The position numbers were made by a program, and so were the translations under genes. The notes beneath the pieces were generated by a model. That model was not told the origin of the DNA. It did no database searches and was given only the letters and a program-made list of their open reading frames with translations. Below, in pieces: positions 20,103 to 30,764 of a stretch of DNA of 64,000 bases. Numbering within the stretch: position 1 is the stretch's first letter; every line of letters starts with the position of its first letter. Origin of the DNA: Actinernus sp. WN-2022 (Eukaryota; Cnidaria; Anthozoa; Actiniaria; Actinernidae); NCBI GenBank assembly GCA_030867875.1, contig JAOWCC010001634.1:33561867-33625866 (forward strand), read 5' to 3'.

Positions 20103-22312
20103 CTAGACACGTAATTCAAGTAGTGCAGACTTAAATGCACTGAGTGTCTGCATCTCGATGACATAGTCCGGAAGCAAGTTCCAATCCTTTATGGTTCTTG
20201 TGAAAAAGCTATATTTATAAGTATTGCTAGAACTACCCATATTATTAAAGCGCTTAGGGTGACACGATCGCGTTACACGGGTAGGTTTCTGAATGTATGA
20301 AGGAAGCTCAATAGATGTCAGGCCGTTCACGATTTTATAAAAGATAATTAACCTTGCAAACTTTCTGCGTATTTCTAAAGTTGGCCAGTTCAGTTCATTC
20401 AGGAGATTCGTCACAGTCCCTGGTTCGTATGTGTGACATCCCTTCACGAACCTAGCTGCCCTGCGTTGGATACTTTCGATTTTCTGTTGGTGCTTCTGTA
20501 GGTGTGGGTCCCAAGCACTAGAAGCATATTCAAGGCGAGGCCTAACAAGCGTAGTATAGGCATTCTCCTTTACACTCTCTGGACAGCTACCAAGGTTTCG
20601 CCTAATGAAACCTAATGACTGGTTGGCTTTGCCAACAATGTTGGTGATATGATGGCCCCAGTCAAGATTAGATGTCAATTCGATGCCAAGGTAGGGATGA
20701 TGTGAAACAGATCTTAAGGGGATCCCCCCCATGGTATACTGGAAGATGGTTGGTGACTTTAACCGGCAAATCCGAAGTATACTGCACTTATCAGAATTAA
20801 ATGCATCTGCCACACTCTGGACCACTCAAACAGCCGATCCAGGTCATGCTTCAGGATTGAAGCATCTTCTAGGCCTTGAACTACACCATATACAATGGTG
20901 TCATCAGCAAAGAGTCTTATTTGGGTATTGATACCATTACAAATGTCATTAATATATACGAGAAACATTAAGGGGCCTAATACAGTTTCCTGGGGCACCC
21001 CTGATGAAACATGAATTGGCTTGGACTTCTCCCCTTCCACCACAACTGTTTGGTTTCTATTTGTTAGCCAGGCTCTTAGCCACAACAAAAGTTCTCCTTT
21101 GATGCCATAATAAGCCAACTTTGAAAGGAGGCGTTCGTGTGCCACCTTATCAAAGGCTTTGGAGAAGTCTAGCAGGATGCAATCCGTCTGGTGGCCTTGG
21201 TCGAGATTCTTAGCAAAATCCTGGAGGGCAGTTATCATCTGGGACTCACAGGAATGGCCCTCTCTAAATCCATGCTGGAATTTAGAAAGGATGCTGTGGT
21301 CGTTCATGTGAAGCATCATATGGCGAAATAGTATATGTTCCATGATTTTGCATACGACTGATGTCAGAGATATCGGCCGGTAGTTAGAGGCTACGGATTT
21401 ATCCCCTTTCTTGAAGATTGCATGTATATTTGCATTAGACCAGTCCACTAGTATAGTTCCAGATGTAAGTGACAAAGTGAAAAGCCTTTGTAGAAATGGG
21501 GCAAGCTCATTGGCTGCTGTCTTCAAAATCCAACAAGGGATTTGGTCGGGGCCACTGGCTTTATGAACATTGATGTTCATCAGGAGCTTCGCAATGCCAT
21601 TAACATCAAACTCCAAGGAAGTGATGTTGGGAAAGGGTGATGATGGTAGAGTTGGGAAACTTGTGAGGTCTTCCGCTGTAAAGACAGACTTGAACTGGTT
21701 ACTAAGGATGTCAGCCTTGGTCTTACTATCCATAGTAACCTCTCCCTCAGATGTTTCACGTACACCTGCAACTCCAACATTATCCTTGCGCATTGACTTG
21801 ATAAAGGACCAAAACCTCTTTCCCATAGATGGCTGTTTTTCATGTTCAGAGGGCTCCAACAAGTCTGCGACGTAGGAATGGTAAGCCTTGGATAGTTTGG
21901 TCTTAATATCTTCCCGCAGCCTTTTGAAGTTATCCCAATCAACTTGGCATTGTGATGTCTTAGCCTTGTTGTAGAGCCGTTGCTTTTTCCTAATGGCCCT
22001 CCTAAGGGAGGCTGTCATCCATGGCACATTCCAACGACCTGAGATCTTTTTGTGTGGAAGAAATTTGTCCATTACTCTGGAGATCACGGCTTTGAATTCA
22101 GACCAATAGGTCTCAATATAAGGCACTTCTGAGTCAAGCCTGTCAGGTGAGAGAGAGTGCCTAATGCTATCCTTCAAGCCCAGCACATCTGCTTTCTTAT
22201 AGAAGAATATTTTTCTTGGTGTTTTCTTTGGTGGTTTAGTTTTGAGGTTGAGGGTTGTCAAAACTACATCATGGTCGCTCATTCCCTCTAATACTTTGAC
22301 GCTTGTAACCAA
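20103..22312 (-). pseudogene. CR1/Jockey-group LINE, 5'-truncated: endonuclease tail, RT and C-terminal domain
   Basis: From 22312 downward the frame shows the end of the APE-type endonuclease (GMSDHDVVLTTL), the basic linker (RWNVPWMTASLRRAIRKK), RT motifs HKASGPDQIPCWILK, NYRPISLTSVVCKIME, LLDFSKAFDKVAHERLL, a GVPQ-x-TVLGPLMFLVYIND block and the catalytic IRLFADDTIVY. A one-base shift near 20805 moves to a second frame holding the post-RT domain (YLGIELTSNLDWG ... RRAARFVKGCH), ending at 20103. In the conserved GVPQGTVLGP block the Gly is replaced by Glu, which probably harms activity. The element starts abruptly at about 22312, typical of 5' truncation. Confidence 0.85.
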
Positions 22313-22687
22313 GTCCGCTAGTAACCAAGTCCAGAAAACTAATAAAAATAAAAATAAATGTTTTATTTGTTATAGCAGGCTAGTGTTTACAGCTTACAGC
22401 TGGTGGGGGCCTACTTTTACTCCACACACACTCCCCACTACATTCATATATTCTGTACATACTACTCTCGACTCACCAGTAATGCACTTCATCCGTTGCT
22501 CTATCTACACAACGTGTTTTAAGGTTATTTCAAATCGTTTTATTGATACAATTTGAGCAATCTAAACTATATACAAGTTCATCTCTCTGGACTCAGTCCG
22601 TTTGGCCAATAAAAAGCATTGTTAGAACAACCCTTGCGTCATAATCGAAGAGCCAATCATAATACGTGACAGTTCAGCGTTTACCAG
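22313..22687 (-). other. Probable 3'-end remnant of another LINE
   Basis: A stretch rich in AATAAAAATAAA, followed by TACAGCTTACAGCTGGTGGGG, resembles the 3' end of the LINE fragment at 24470-24560 (TTAAAGCTTACAGCTTGTGGGG). No coding sequence is left. The remainder to 22687 shows nothing recognisable. Confidence 0.4.
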
Positions 22688-23010
22688 GGTCCACACCGCG
22701 GCAAAACTTTACGCGCATGCGTATTTGCTATTTCTTGTCGGCGCGCGGCCGCCCCCAGTTTTCCGCGAAAACTGAAATGAAACAATAGGCACATACCCGT
22801 GATTTTAAAATTTCTGCTTAAAAAGTATCCATTTGTGAACTGTTTTGTCAAAAAATAAGAAAACTACTTACTTAATTTGTAATTCACTGTGAGTTTACTA
22901 AGTTATAAAATTATTTACTAAAAAAGTTGAAATCCTCGGTAATTTGTATTTGATAGCAGAGCCTTCGTTATTTTGGTCAGCGGAGCATACCGTTTTGCCG
23001 CGGTGTGACC
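22688..23010 (-). mobile_element. Non-autonomous TIR element (repeat R, complete copy)
   Basis: The ends are GGTCCACACCGCGGCAAAAC at 22688-22707 and GTTTTGCCGCGGTGTGACC at 22992-23010, inverted repeats that differ by one extra base. The inside matches 7927-8213 and 14720-15008 in reverse complement. There is no coding capacity. Its right terminus is the target of the next element. Confidence 0.75.
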
Positions 23011-23407
23011 CACACAGCGGTCAAACGTCTGCGCATGCGTCAAAAGTCTTGCAACAACAACGTATTCCAAAACAAATTCAAAGCGAGCCGGCGGCCGTCA
23101 CTGTCAGTAGTAGAGTAACCAGATTCTGAGGCCTGTGATCTATAGTGAGGCTGACGGTCTTGGGGGCTATGCCATGCTGATGAGTCCTAACAAGGACGAA
23201 ACAGCTGTACATAGTTGCCACTCTACGGGTAATAAGATGTGAGCATGCATAGCGTGTGTTGGGTAGTGCCATGCAACGTGCTTGGTTTAACTTTCACGTA
23301 TTTTTCTTAACTTTGGGGGTAGAAGTTCACTGTAATACCTTTTAAGGTAAATTTTGCGTGGGAAATTCGCGCGGCCGCCCACCGCGCAGACGTTTGACCG
23401 CTGTGTG
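23011..23407 (+). mobile_element. 397-bp TIR element with 9-bp target duplication, carrying a hammerhead ribozyme
   Basis: The termini CACACAGCGGTCAAACGTCT... (23011-23034) and their exact inverse (23384-23407) form perfect 24-bp TIRs. They are flanked by a perfect 9-bp direct repeat GGTGTGACC (23002-23010 and 23408-23416). A 9-bp duplication is typical of Mutator-like (MULE) transposons. The left duplication is the end of repeat R, which dates this insertion as later. No transposase is encoded. A hammerhead ribozyme core lies in the middle (23161-23226). Confidence 0.8.
23161..23226 (+). ncRNA. Type I hammerhead ribozyme candidate
   Basis: The core CTGATGA (23177-23183) is followed by stem II GTCC-loop TAACAA-GGAC (184-197), then GAAA (198-201) and stem III. 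Stem III is the short palindrome ACAG/CTGT (201-208) without a loop, then A209 as the cleavage-site base; predicted cleavage is after 23209. Stem I pairs ATG (174-176) with CAT (210-212), then after an internal loop GGC (165-167) with GCC (217-219). All invariant core positions are present. A loopless stem III suggests action as a dimer, as reported for hammerheads of Penelope-like elements and animal retrozymes. It is listed as a candidate because no cleavage data exist. Confidence 0.85.
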
Positions 23408-23424
23408 GGTGTGACCAAGGTCTT

Positions 23425-23495
23425 CAACCTCGTTCCCAGGGATCTTTACGCGCCATCTTTGATTAGGCGCGTAAAGACCCCTGGGAACGAGGTTG
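23425..23495 (+). repeat. Foldback with 30-bp arms
   Basis: Arms 23425-23454 and 23466-23495 are inverted copies with one mismatch and an 11-bp loop. The outer part, CAACCTCGTTCCCAGGG, is a repeat end I associate with cnidarian genomes (recollection, not a search). Probably a MITE relic or a hairpin of two joined transposon ends. Confidence 0.8.
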
Positions 23496-23642
23496 CAGGG
23501 TCTTCTCTCTGAGTATGCAGTCAACACGGTATCTCCCTTAGATTGACTATTATCATCGCTAGAATTGATTATAATCCTCAATTTAACTTCGAGGTTAAAA
23601 CCAGTCAAGTATAAAGATAAACAATTGTCGAATTCCGAACGG

Positions 23643-23840
23643 CGGTAGACGCGCTTAGTGTAGTGGTCACGACGTCTGTATTACCAAGCACTACACGCAA
23701 ACGGCTACGAGTTCGAGCCCGAGTAGGAGCACTCAAAAAAAATGTTTCTCTCGTTTACCTTCCTTTCTTATTTACCTGTGAACCCTACCTCTAGTAGCCT
23801 GCGAACAGGTATGGGCGGCCGTTACCACCAAAAAAAAAGA
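23643..23840 (+). repeat. tRNA-derived SINE
   Basis: An RNA polymerase III A box TAGTGTAGTGG (23656-23666) and B box GTTCGAGCCC (23711-23720) are correctly spaced for a tRNA head. The body carries CTAGTAGCCTGCGAACAGG and ends in an A-rich run (about 23830-23840). The tRNA acceptor arms do not pair, so it is not a functional tRNA. Confidence 0.65.
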
Positions 23841-23868
23841 ACAGGAATCATTTAACAAAGAATTGTGG

Positions 23869-24469
23869 AATGATCAATACGAAACACGAACGGAATAGAC
23901 AGAAATGAAACCATCTAACTATCGCTTGCCAAATGGAATAGACAAAACACAAAACACAAGTGATAAAAACAAAACACGAACGATCTAACTACCGACGTAG
24001 AAATGATTCAACCAAGTATCAAATGATCAATACAAAACACGAACGGAATAGACAGAAATGAAACCATCTAACTATCTCTTTTCAAATGGAAAAGACAAAA
24101 CACAAATGGTAAAGACAAAACACGAACGATCTAACTACCGATGTAGAAATGATTCAACCAAGTATCAAATGATCAATACAAAACACGAACGGAATAGACA
24201 GAAATGAAATCATCTAACTATCTCTTGTCAAATGGAAAAGACAAAACACAAATGATAAAAACAAAACACGAACGATCTAACTACCGACGTAGAAATGATT
24301 CAACCAAGTATCAAATGATCAATACAAAACACGAACGGAATAGACAGAAATGAAATCATCTAACTATCTCTTGTCAAATGGAAAAGACAAAACACAAATG
24401 ATAAAAACAAAACACGAACGATCTAACTACCGATATAGAAATGATTCAACCAAGTATCAAATGATCAAT
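23869..24469 (+). repeat. Satellite-like tandem array, period about 146 bp
   Basis: Four units, each with ATGATCAATACAAAACACGA, CGGAATAGACAGAAATGAAA, then TAACTATCTCTTGTCAAATG and a second AACACGAACGATCTAACTAC block. Starts near 23869, 24022, 24169, 24315 and 24461. The array resumes after a LINE insertion (25056 to about 25200). Confidence 0.8.
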
Positions 24470-25055
24470 CAATCAATCAATAACCTTTATTTTAACACGA
24501 TAATTATTAAAGCTTACAGCTTGTGGGGTCGTGTATAACTAAATATATATACAATGATTATAAGATTATAATAATATAAAAACATCTAACGGACGAATTA
24601 AATAACTACTGTCTAAATTTATTTACAATAATTAAAAGAAATAATGCTTTAAAGTTAAAATATGAATTATGTATATAAATATTCCCCTAGTCTAAATTTA
24701 GTAGTCTGCACTGAATTAGTGGAGAATTTAAAATCTTTAAAAGTATCCATCTTTACTACTTTGTTTGATAGTGCCTTGGTGCATGAAGTAACAATGCTAG
24801 TGTTCTTTGATATTAATGCGTTCCACAATGTTGAGCCTCTATAGGCAATGGAGTGTTTCATGTAACGTGTATTGAAACGTGGCGTAATAAGTTGGTCAGT
24901 AGCACGGAAAGAATATTTTGGTTGGCGCTTTTCAATTATGCCTGACATAACTGTAGGTAACCTATTTAGGTAGGCTTTGTGAATTAATTTAACAATAGCT
25001 AACTTATAGTTATCGAATAGCGTTGACCATTTAGCGTGATTTAGTACGTCTTTAG
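24470..25055 (-). mobile_element. 5'-truncated LINE inserted in the satellite, with 11-bp target duplication
   Basis: The insertion is flanked by AAATGATCAAT at 24459-24469 and 25056-25066. In minus orientation it encodes the end of a LINE ORF2 (WSTLFDNYKLAIVKLIHKAY ... STLWNALISK) and ends in a tail of CAATCAAT-type repeats at 24470-24480. Only the last 150 or so codons remain. Confidence 0.8.
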
Positions 25056-25066
25056 AAATGATCAAT

Positions 25067-25200
25067 GCAAAACACGAACGATCCAACTCTCTTATGTCAA
25101 ATGGAAAGATAACAATGAAATGATCCAACCTAAATACAAACGATCCAACGCAAAGTAATTCAATTCAACGTAAACACGAATGGTTTGGCGTGATGTCAAA
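25067..25200 (+). repeat. Satellite array continuing after the LINE
   Basis: Further AAACACGAACGATCCAAC and AAATGATCCAACC blocks continue the 146-bp array in a more degenerate form. Confidence 0.6.
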
Positions 25201-25671
25201 TGATCAAGTCAACAGTCGAATGGTACAGTCGACGGGGGGTCTCCATGACGTCACTTTGCACTGCAAATTGGCGGCAAAACAAAGCTGCCAGTCGATCTCC
25301 TGAGCTGAGCCCGGTTGACTAGTCTTGTAGTCGTACAACAAATATCCTAGTCGTCGGTTGTGGTAAGTGTTTATTGCTATTTTACATCATCCTGAGAAGT
25401 TGTGAATAGTGTTTTATCAGCTTGTTTTGCTAGTCACCCAAATTAGTCTAGTCCAGCTAGGAAAATCGAAGGACTTCCCGGTTCCAAAGTGGGCTTGGAA
25501 TCTGTAAAACTATAGTTCCTTTTAGATTTAGAATTAAATATATTTATAGTCACGCAGTGTCACAGTGGTATCTGATAGTTATTAATTATAAATTATCAAA
25601 CTCATTAATAATCCATGAAGCAAAAACAAAGGAAATTAATAAAACATCAGAATTCTATAAACTAATTGAGA
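25201..25671 (+). other. No clear gene; possible non-coding first exon
   Basis: A GC-richer stretch ends with TTGTGGTAAGTG (near 25358-25369), a good splice-donor match. It could be the first exon of a gene lying outside this window's recognisable parts, but there is no further support. Confidence 0.25.
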
Positions 25672-26028
25672 TTTTGAGACGCCGATACCGAATTATATTG
25701 CCGGCCAGTTGGGAGAAAATATATTCCGTATTGGGCGGAGTCGCGCAGTTCACGGCTTGAGTGGAGAAAACTTTCGCGACCGGTGTTTTGAAATCTCTTC
25801 AAAAATTGTGAAAATTGTACTTTTAGCGGATAAGAGTGTTAGATTTCTGACGGAAACTACAATGCCAACCTTACTATTAGGGTTGAATAATTCTTATCTT
25901 CACTGTTGAACAAACGACCTTTGAACTTGACCTGGAACCCATGTAACTGCAAGGGCTCGCGCAAGAGCCAATCAGAGGCTGGTATTCTGAGACGCCAATA
26001 CCATGTTTAATATATTGGCGTCTCAAAA
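25672..26028 (+). mobile_element. Probable MITE ending in TTTTGAGACGCC
   Basis: The ends TTTTGAGACGCCGATA (25672-25687) and TATTGGCGTCTCAAAA (26013-26028) are inverted with one mismatch. The right end also carries an extra inverted copy (TGAGACGCCAATA at 25988-26000), which makes a terminal hairpin. No ORF of note. No clear target duplication. Confidence 0.6.
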
Positions 26029-26056
26029 GCAAACAAAATGATGAGTGTAGGTTTTT

Positions 26057-26140
26057 GTCGAGGGTCGAGGGTCGAGTGTAAAAAGTCGAGGGTCGAGTGT
26101 AAAAAGTCGAGGGTCGAGGGTAAAAAGTCGAGGGTCCAAA
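26057..26140 (+). repeat. GTCGAGGGTCGAG minisatellite
   Basis: Short tandem units of the form GTCGAGGGTCGAGTGTAAAAA, three to four copies. The open frame across it on the minus strand is a low-complexity artefact. Confidence 0.8.
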
Positions 26141-26906
26141 AATTTGCGTAAATTTTTATGACAAATACGTTTACCGGTAAATAATTTTGCGAGTTATTCG
26201 TCATCAATGCTCGCCCGTCCCCGCTTCACAAGCTTTTCAAATCGGTTTGACATGTCAGTGCCCGGTCATCTGGCGGCATTCTTCTTTGCAGTAGGAGTAT
26301 CTTCATCCTTTTCATGCGTCTTGAGTGGGATTTACTTATGTATCGTCTCAGCAGAAAAATAGCAAATCCTGCAACAAGACCGGCATCACGAATCACTCGG
26401 TAAATTAAACTGCAGACAAGCATGACCGCCTTGTCTGTATAATGAAAGCTACATGTACTTTTCGTTTTAATTAAGGACGATGCCTACTAATTACAAACCA
26501 ATTTGTTTTCTAAAAATCTATATGGATTGTTTGAACACCATAAGGAGCTTTTGAAATCAGAAATTTTTTTTATGGGGTACCCATACGTTTAAGAGAGATA
26601 ATTAAGGATGAAAATCGGAAAAAGTGCTGACTCAGCATTTTTCTTTGTCCAAGAAACTATTTTTTAATTCGATTAATATTTTGGGTTATCTGGCAAAATA
26701 TTAGGGCAAAAAACGTTAGACGCGTTTTTTACGAAAGATGCGTTCTTTACGAAAGATGCCAATCAAACCATTTATCTTACAATAACTATCATTTTTTGTA
26801 CAAATTTGGCTTTGTAAGCCTGATTAATGACCATGAACAGACATATGTTTTTCAATTTTATAAAGACAAAAAATATATGTAAACATTGTTTAGTTTCTAT
26901 ATTATA
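26141..26906. other. AT-rich left flank of the Polinton; no gene
   Basis: No coding signal. A GGGGTACCCATACGTTT block near 26574-26591 resembles GGGGTATCCACGCGTTTT just right of the Polinton (42186-42203), so the element may have inserted into an older repeat. Confidence 0.4.
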
Positions 26907-26911
26907 GATTA

Positions 26912-27096
26912 AGCAGTATAGCCGGTAGTAAAATGATACCCGCTATCCAGCTATCTACAAACGTTAAATGTCCCCCTCCCAAAGATTCTTTTGTTGAATT
27001 TTTGACCACAATAGATGTTCTTTGTACAAAATTTCAACTTTTATCTCTGGAAATACCATACATGACGAGATTTGGTACTGCTCTCACACCTTTTGC
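26912..27096 (+). repeat. Polinton left TIR
   Basis: Pairs with 41980-42165. Compared over their length, the two arms differ by one base at the tip (C/T), one T in a T-run and one G/A substitution. The reading frame of PolB begins inside this TIR (ATG at 26933). Confidence 0.92.
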
Positions 27097-29621
27097 TATC
27101 CGGCGGTTCCAGAAAAAGCCTCGCAGTGAGCCATTGGAACGGAGTCTAGCTCGAGAGGCACCCACTATTCTCAATGAGAGAGATGGTATGCTTGAGGGAG
27201 AGGAGAAAGGTAGGCGCACTATCCAATGGCGCTTCTTTCGAGGTGTGGCAGGAGATTTGACGCCTAGGATCATGGAAAAGTTGACTGCAAATGTAGAAAC
27301 GAGCTTCTACCTACGGTATGGCTACTCCTATCGCATTCGCAATTTTAACGATGGGCGTGTGATGCTCTTCTTCAAGACGGTACCAGGTTCTCCATGGGTG
27401 AATGTTCTAGGCGATGCAGAGGTGTGGGTTGCCAATAAGGAGATAGCTCGTTTGAACCCAGACAACATTGATCGCCCGAATACTCAGTGGACATTCGTTC
27501 GTTGGATCCACGTGGATGTCAAAGTCGTGCTCGATCGTCAGCCACTGTTGGGAACAGGCCCACTACCACACTGGCTTCGACAGAAGAAGGGAATTAACGC
27601 CCTCGACCAATATGGCGACAACCTATGTCTTTGGCGTTGCCTTGCTGTATACAAAGGAGCGCGCGTAGACAAGAGCAACACCGCAGCTCGAAAACTCGCC
27701 CAGGATTTCTACCACCTGGTAGCACCTACACCAGATGTCCCCAAAACTTCTTTAGACCAGCTGGATAAGGTTGAGTTACACTTCGGAATAGGCATTCGGG
27801 TGTACGAACCTACGGAGGATGGTGCTTGGCATCTGACACGGAATGCAGCCCACTACAACCACGTGATGATAATAGGTATATACAACGGGCACGCCTTCTA
27901 TATCAAGAACACTAGCAAACTAGGGCACACCTACGTATGCAACGATTGTAAGCAACGGTTCACACAGGCTAACAGCCTTCAACGCCATGCAGATCGTTGT
28001 AGTCGCGGTGAAACAAATATCGTTTGCCCTGGAAAAGCAATCACAGTACCTCACTCTGCATTCGAAAAAGCCTTCTGGCCAGAGAGCGACTCTAACAAAG
28101 CTAGCAAAGCTGCTCTACGCTGGTTGAAACGCGAATCTGAAAGACTCCAGAAGCATATTCACCACGCAGCTTGTGGACATGGTGGAGAGCGTTGGATCGA
28201 AGGAGCAGCTGTTGATGGCTACGAACCTCTTTCCAAAACCATCTTCCAATTTCACGGCTTTTACTACCACGGCTGTCCAAAATGCTTCCCTCGAAGTAGA
28301 GATCTTTATAGTAAAATCTGCAAAAGAACAGCAAATCTACGCGATGCAGGCTATACAGTAGGGGAGGCCTGGGGCTGCTCCACAAAGAAGACTAACGAAC
28401 CGATTCCAACCCCAACACAAACCGCCTATCCACATGCCATAGTATACGACTTCGAAGCCTACCTCGATAGAACAAAGGGGCGACAACCAACAGACCGCCT
28501 GACCATCGAAAACGTACACGTTCCCATATCAGTATCAATTGCCGACACATACAACCGCACACCAACTTTCCTCTGTCGAGTCGATCCAAAGGAACTCATA
28601 GCTGCCTTTATCGAAGAACTCCAGCAAAGAGCAAAGGTAATCCGAGAAGTCGTTGCAGAACAGTTCTGTCTCAGGACACCCGAATTCTCTTTCGACACCC
28701 TATCAAAAGAACAACAAACGAAAATCAACGAATGGACCAACCAAGTTCCTGTACTAGGATTCAACTCCGGGCGGTATGACCTCAATTCGATCAGAAACTA
28801 CTTTGTAGAAACTATTGCTGATACCTGCAAGAAGGTCCGGGTGGCAAAGAAGGCTAACGCCACTATGTTTCTCTTGACCCCAGAATTCCGTTTCCTCGAT
28901 GTGATGAATTATCTTGGACCGAGCACTTCCTACGAGCGTTGGATCACTGCATATGGATGCGAGCTGCAGAAGAGTTTCTTCCCATATGAGTGGTTTGATT
29001 CTCCCGACAAGTTGGACCACATCGGATTGCCAGACTATCAAGAGTGGGGATCAAAGCTAAAAGGAGGACACCTACTATCTAGGGCAGAGTTCGACGATTG
29101 TAAGCGCACCTTCCGTGATAAAGGAATGAAGATCTTTGTAGACTGGCTACGATACTACAACAACTTGGATGTAGTTCCCTTTCTAGAGGCTCTCGAGAAG
29201 ATGCGCAATTTCTACCACGAGAAAGGTGTAGACATGTTAAAAGACGTCGTATCTATTCCCGGAGTCTCACTACAGTTTCTTCTTCGAGGTAGTGTAGAAC
29301 GCGGAGCTGAGTCGTACACCAGGTCTCTTCAAACTCGAATTCGAAGGGCAGCGCGCCATTGCCCTATGCTCGAAAGCCTACTACGTCGATGTAGGTGCCA
29401 GCAGGAAATATTCCACCAAAGGTATGTCTAGGCGGCACAACGACGTTTCGTGGGATCGATTCGAAGCAGCACTCCACGGTAGTATCGACATAGCAGAAAA
29501 CCGAGGCTTCCGTCTACTGCCAGAAGGTATGGCAACTTATGAACATCAGAAACTTGGGCTTTCAGCTTACTACGACAAAAGATGCGTTCTGCCAGATGGT
29601 ATCCACACCGAGCCTATATAG
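26933..29621 (+). pseudogene. polB: Protein-primed family B DNA polymerase, palm domain deleted
   Basis: This enzyme would replicate the linear element from protein-primed ends. The open frame from 26933 runs 832 codons. Near residue 225 is an OTU-like cysteine-protease block (DNLCLWRCLA ... NHVMIIGIYNGHAFYI), near 335 a C2H2 finger (YVCNDCKQRFTQ ... H-x3-C), and then the 3'-5' exonuclease with motifs DFEAY (Exo I), GFNSGRYDLN (Exo II) and YNNLD (Exo III). At about 29310-29325 it jumps, with a frame change, to the C-terminal tail (LFKLEFEGQRAIALCSKAYY ... QKLGLSAYYDKR), ending at 29621. The polymerase motifs between (SLYP, NS-x-YG and DTDS classes) are absent: an internal deletion of perhaps 400 codons. 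The start inside the TIR is uncertain; ATG at 27061 is an alternative. Confidence 0.9.
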
Positions 29622-29627
29622 TACAGT

Positions 29628-30665
29628 CTAGCGGCTGGGTACGACTAGGATTCCCTTTGGTGGCAGTTCTGTATCCCTAGGTACCACTTGTAGCTCTTCC
29701 CGCACGAATCCGCGCTTAGGTCCTTTACCAACACCCAAATAGTACAGCACAGGCTGACCCGAAGATACTACACTTCGCGAAATACCATATGTCTCCAAAC
29801 TCCACACAGGATCAGTGGCTCTACGTCTTTCACCCCCTTCCAATTCTCCTGGTGCATATAGATATCGAATGAGAACATCGAACGGTAGGCCCTTCTCTTC
29901 TAATCCAACAGGTCGCGAATACGTAGGAGTTTTGGTGTTCACTTGCTGTGCCAACACTGTATTCGAAGGCTATTTTCCCGTAAGTCGAGTCACTTCGTTA
30001 TTCATAGCTTTGATAACATCTGGAAGCCGCAACACCCGCTCTCTACTACGTTCGTCCGATCCTTCTGAAGCAAATACCATCTCCTGTGCATATTGGTATC
30101 CAAACAATCTCTCAGCTAGTGTTCTATTTGCTCGCTCGACAAAGCTTTGTGCCCTATGGTTGCCGGCCTCACCTCGTTGGACTTTCGTACCATGTAGTTC
30201 TAAAATTCCAGACAGCTGCCCCATGAATTCTCTACCAGGATCGACTTGTAGCATTTTTGGCCATGTTAGTGGACTACGCTGGTAGATTCGCTCAAAAGCT
30301 GCAGCAATTTCACCACTATCTTTCGAGGCTAAAGGCTCAGCTTCTTTATATCGAGAAGCCACATCGATTACCACTAAAGCATACTTATAGAGTTTTCGTC
30401 CACGGCCAGGTCTATCGTGAGGTAGAAAGATTAAATCAGCTTGGTGAACCTAATTTGGTTTCGATACAGTCCAATGTGGTCGTGGGATATATCGCGGTGG
30501 TGGTAGGTATATCTGCCATAGTGCCTGTTTCTCTAACCAACTCTTAGCTGAGTCTTCCGATACCTTTGCTGCCACTGCTAGCTTACCAATTGCGGCGTGA
30601 CCTTTCCAGTATCCCACAGGACCATAGAAGATATTCGCAAGGAGGGCATCCATTATATACAACAT
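29628..30665 (-). pseudogene. int: Polinton retroviral-type integrase with two in-frame TAG codons
   Basis: One frame of about 346 codons on the minus strand encodes a complete Polinton integrase: N-terminal segment YGPVGYWKGHAAIGKL, DDE core with Asp in VVIDVASRYKEAE, Asp in LQVDPGREFMG and Glu in SFVERANRTLAE, and a beta-rich C-terminal tail. It would insert the element DNA. TAG at 30450-30452 (after WTVSKPN) and at 29970-29972 (after LTGK) interrupt it; otherwise no indel is needed. The start could be 30665 or the in-frame ATG at 30653, which is preceded by TATATA. The gene is tail-to-tail with PolB, with only 6 bp between the two stops. Confidence 0.92.
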
Positions 30666-30764
30666 AACGATGAGGCCCTAATACGAAGACAAAAAAGAAG
30701 AATAAAGACTCGCCTAGCCAACTAGTTCTTCTTCTTCTTTTTTGCATTAACTTATTCTCGACCA

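Noticed and set aside
26007..26207. 66-codon minus-strand frame
   Set aside because: It translates a GTCGAGGGTC minisatellite, giving a repeated LDFLHST peptide.
28101..28785. Minus-strand frames inside PolB
   Set aside because: They are antisense shadows of the polymerase exonuclease region.
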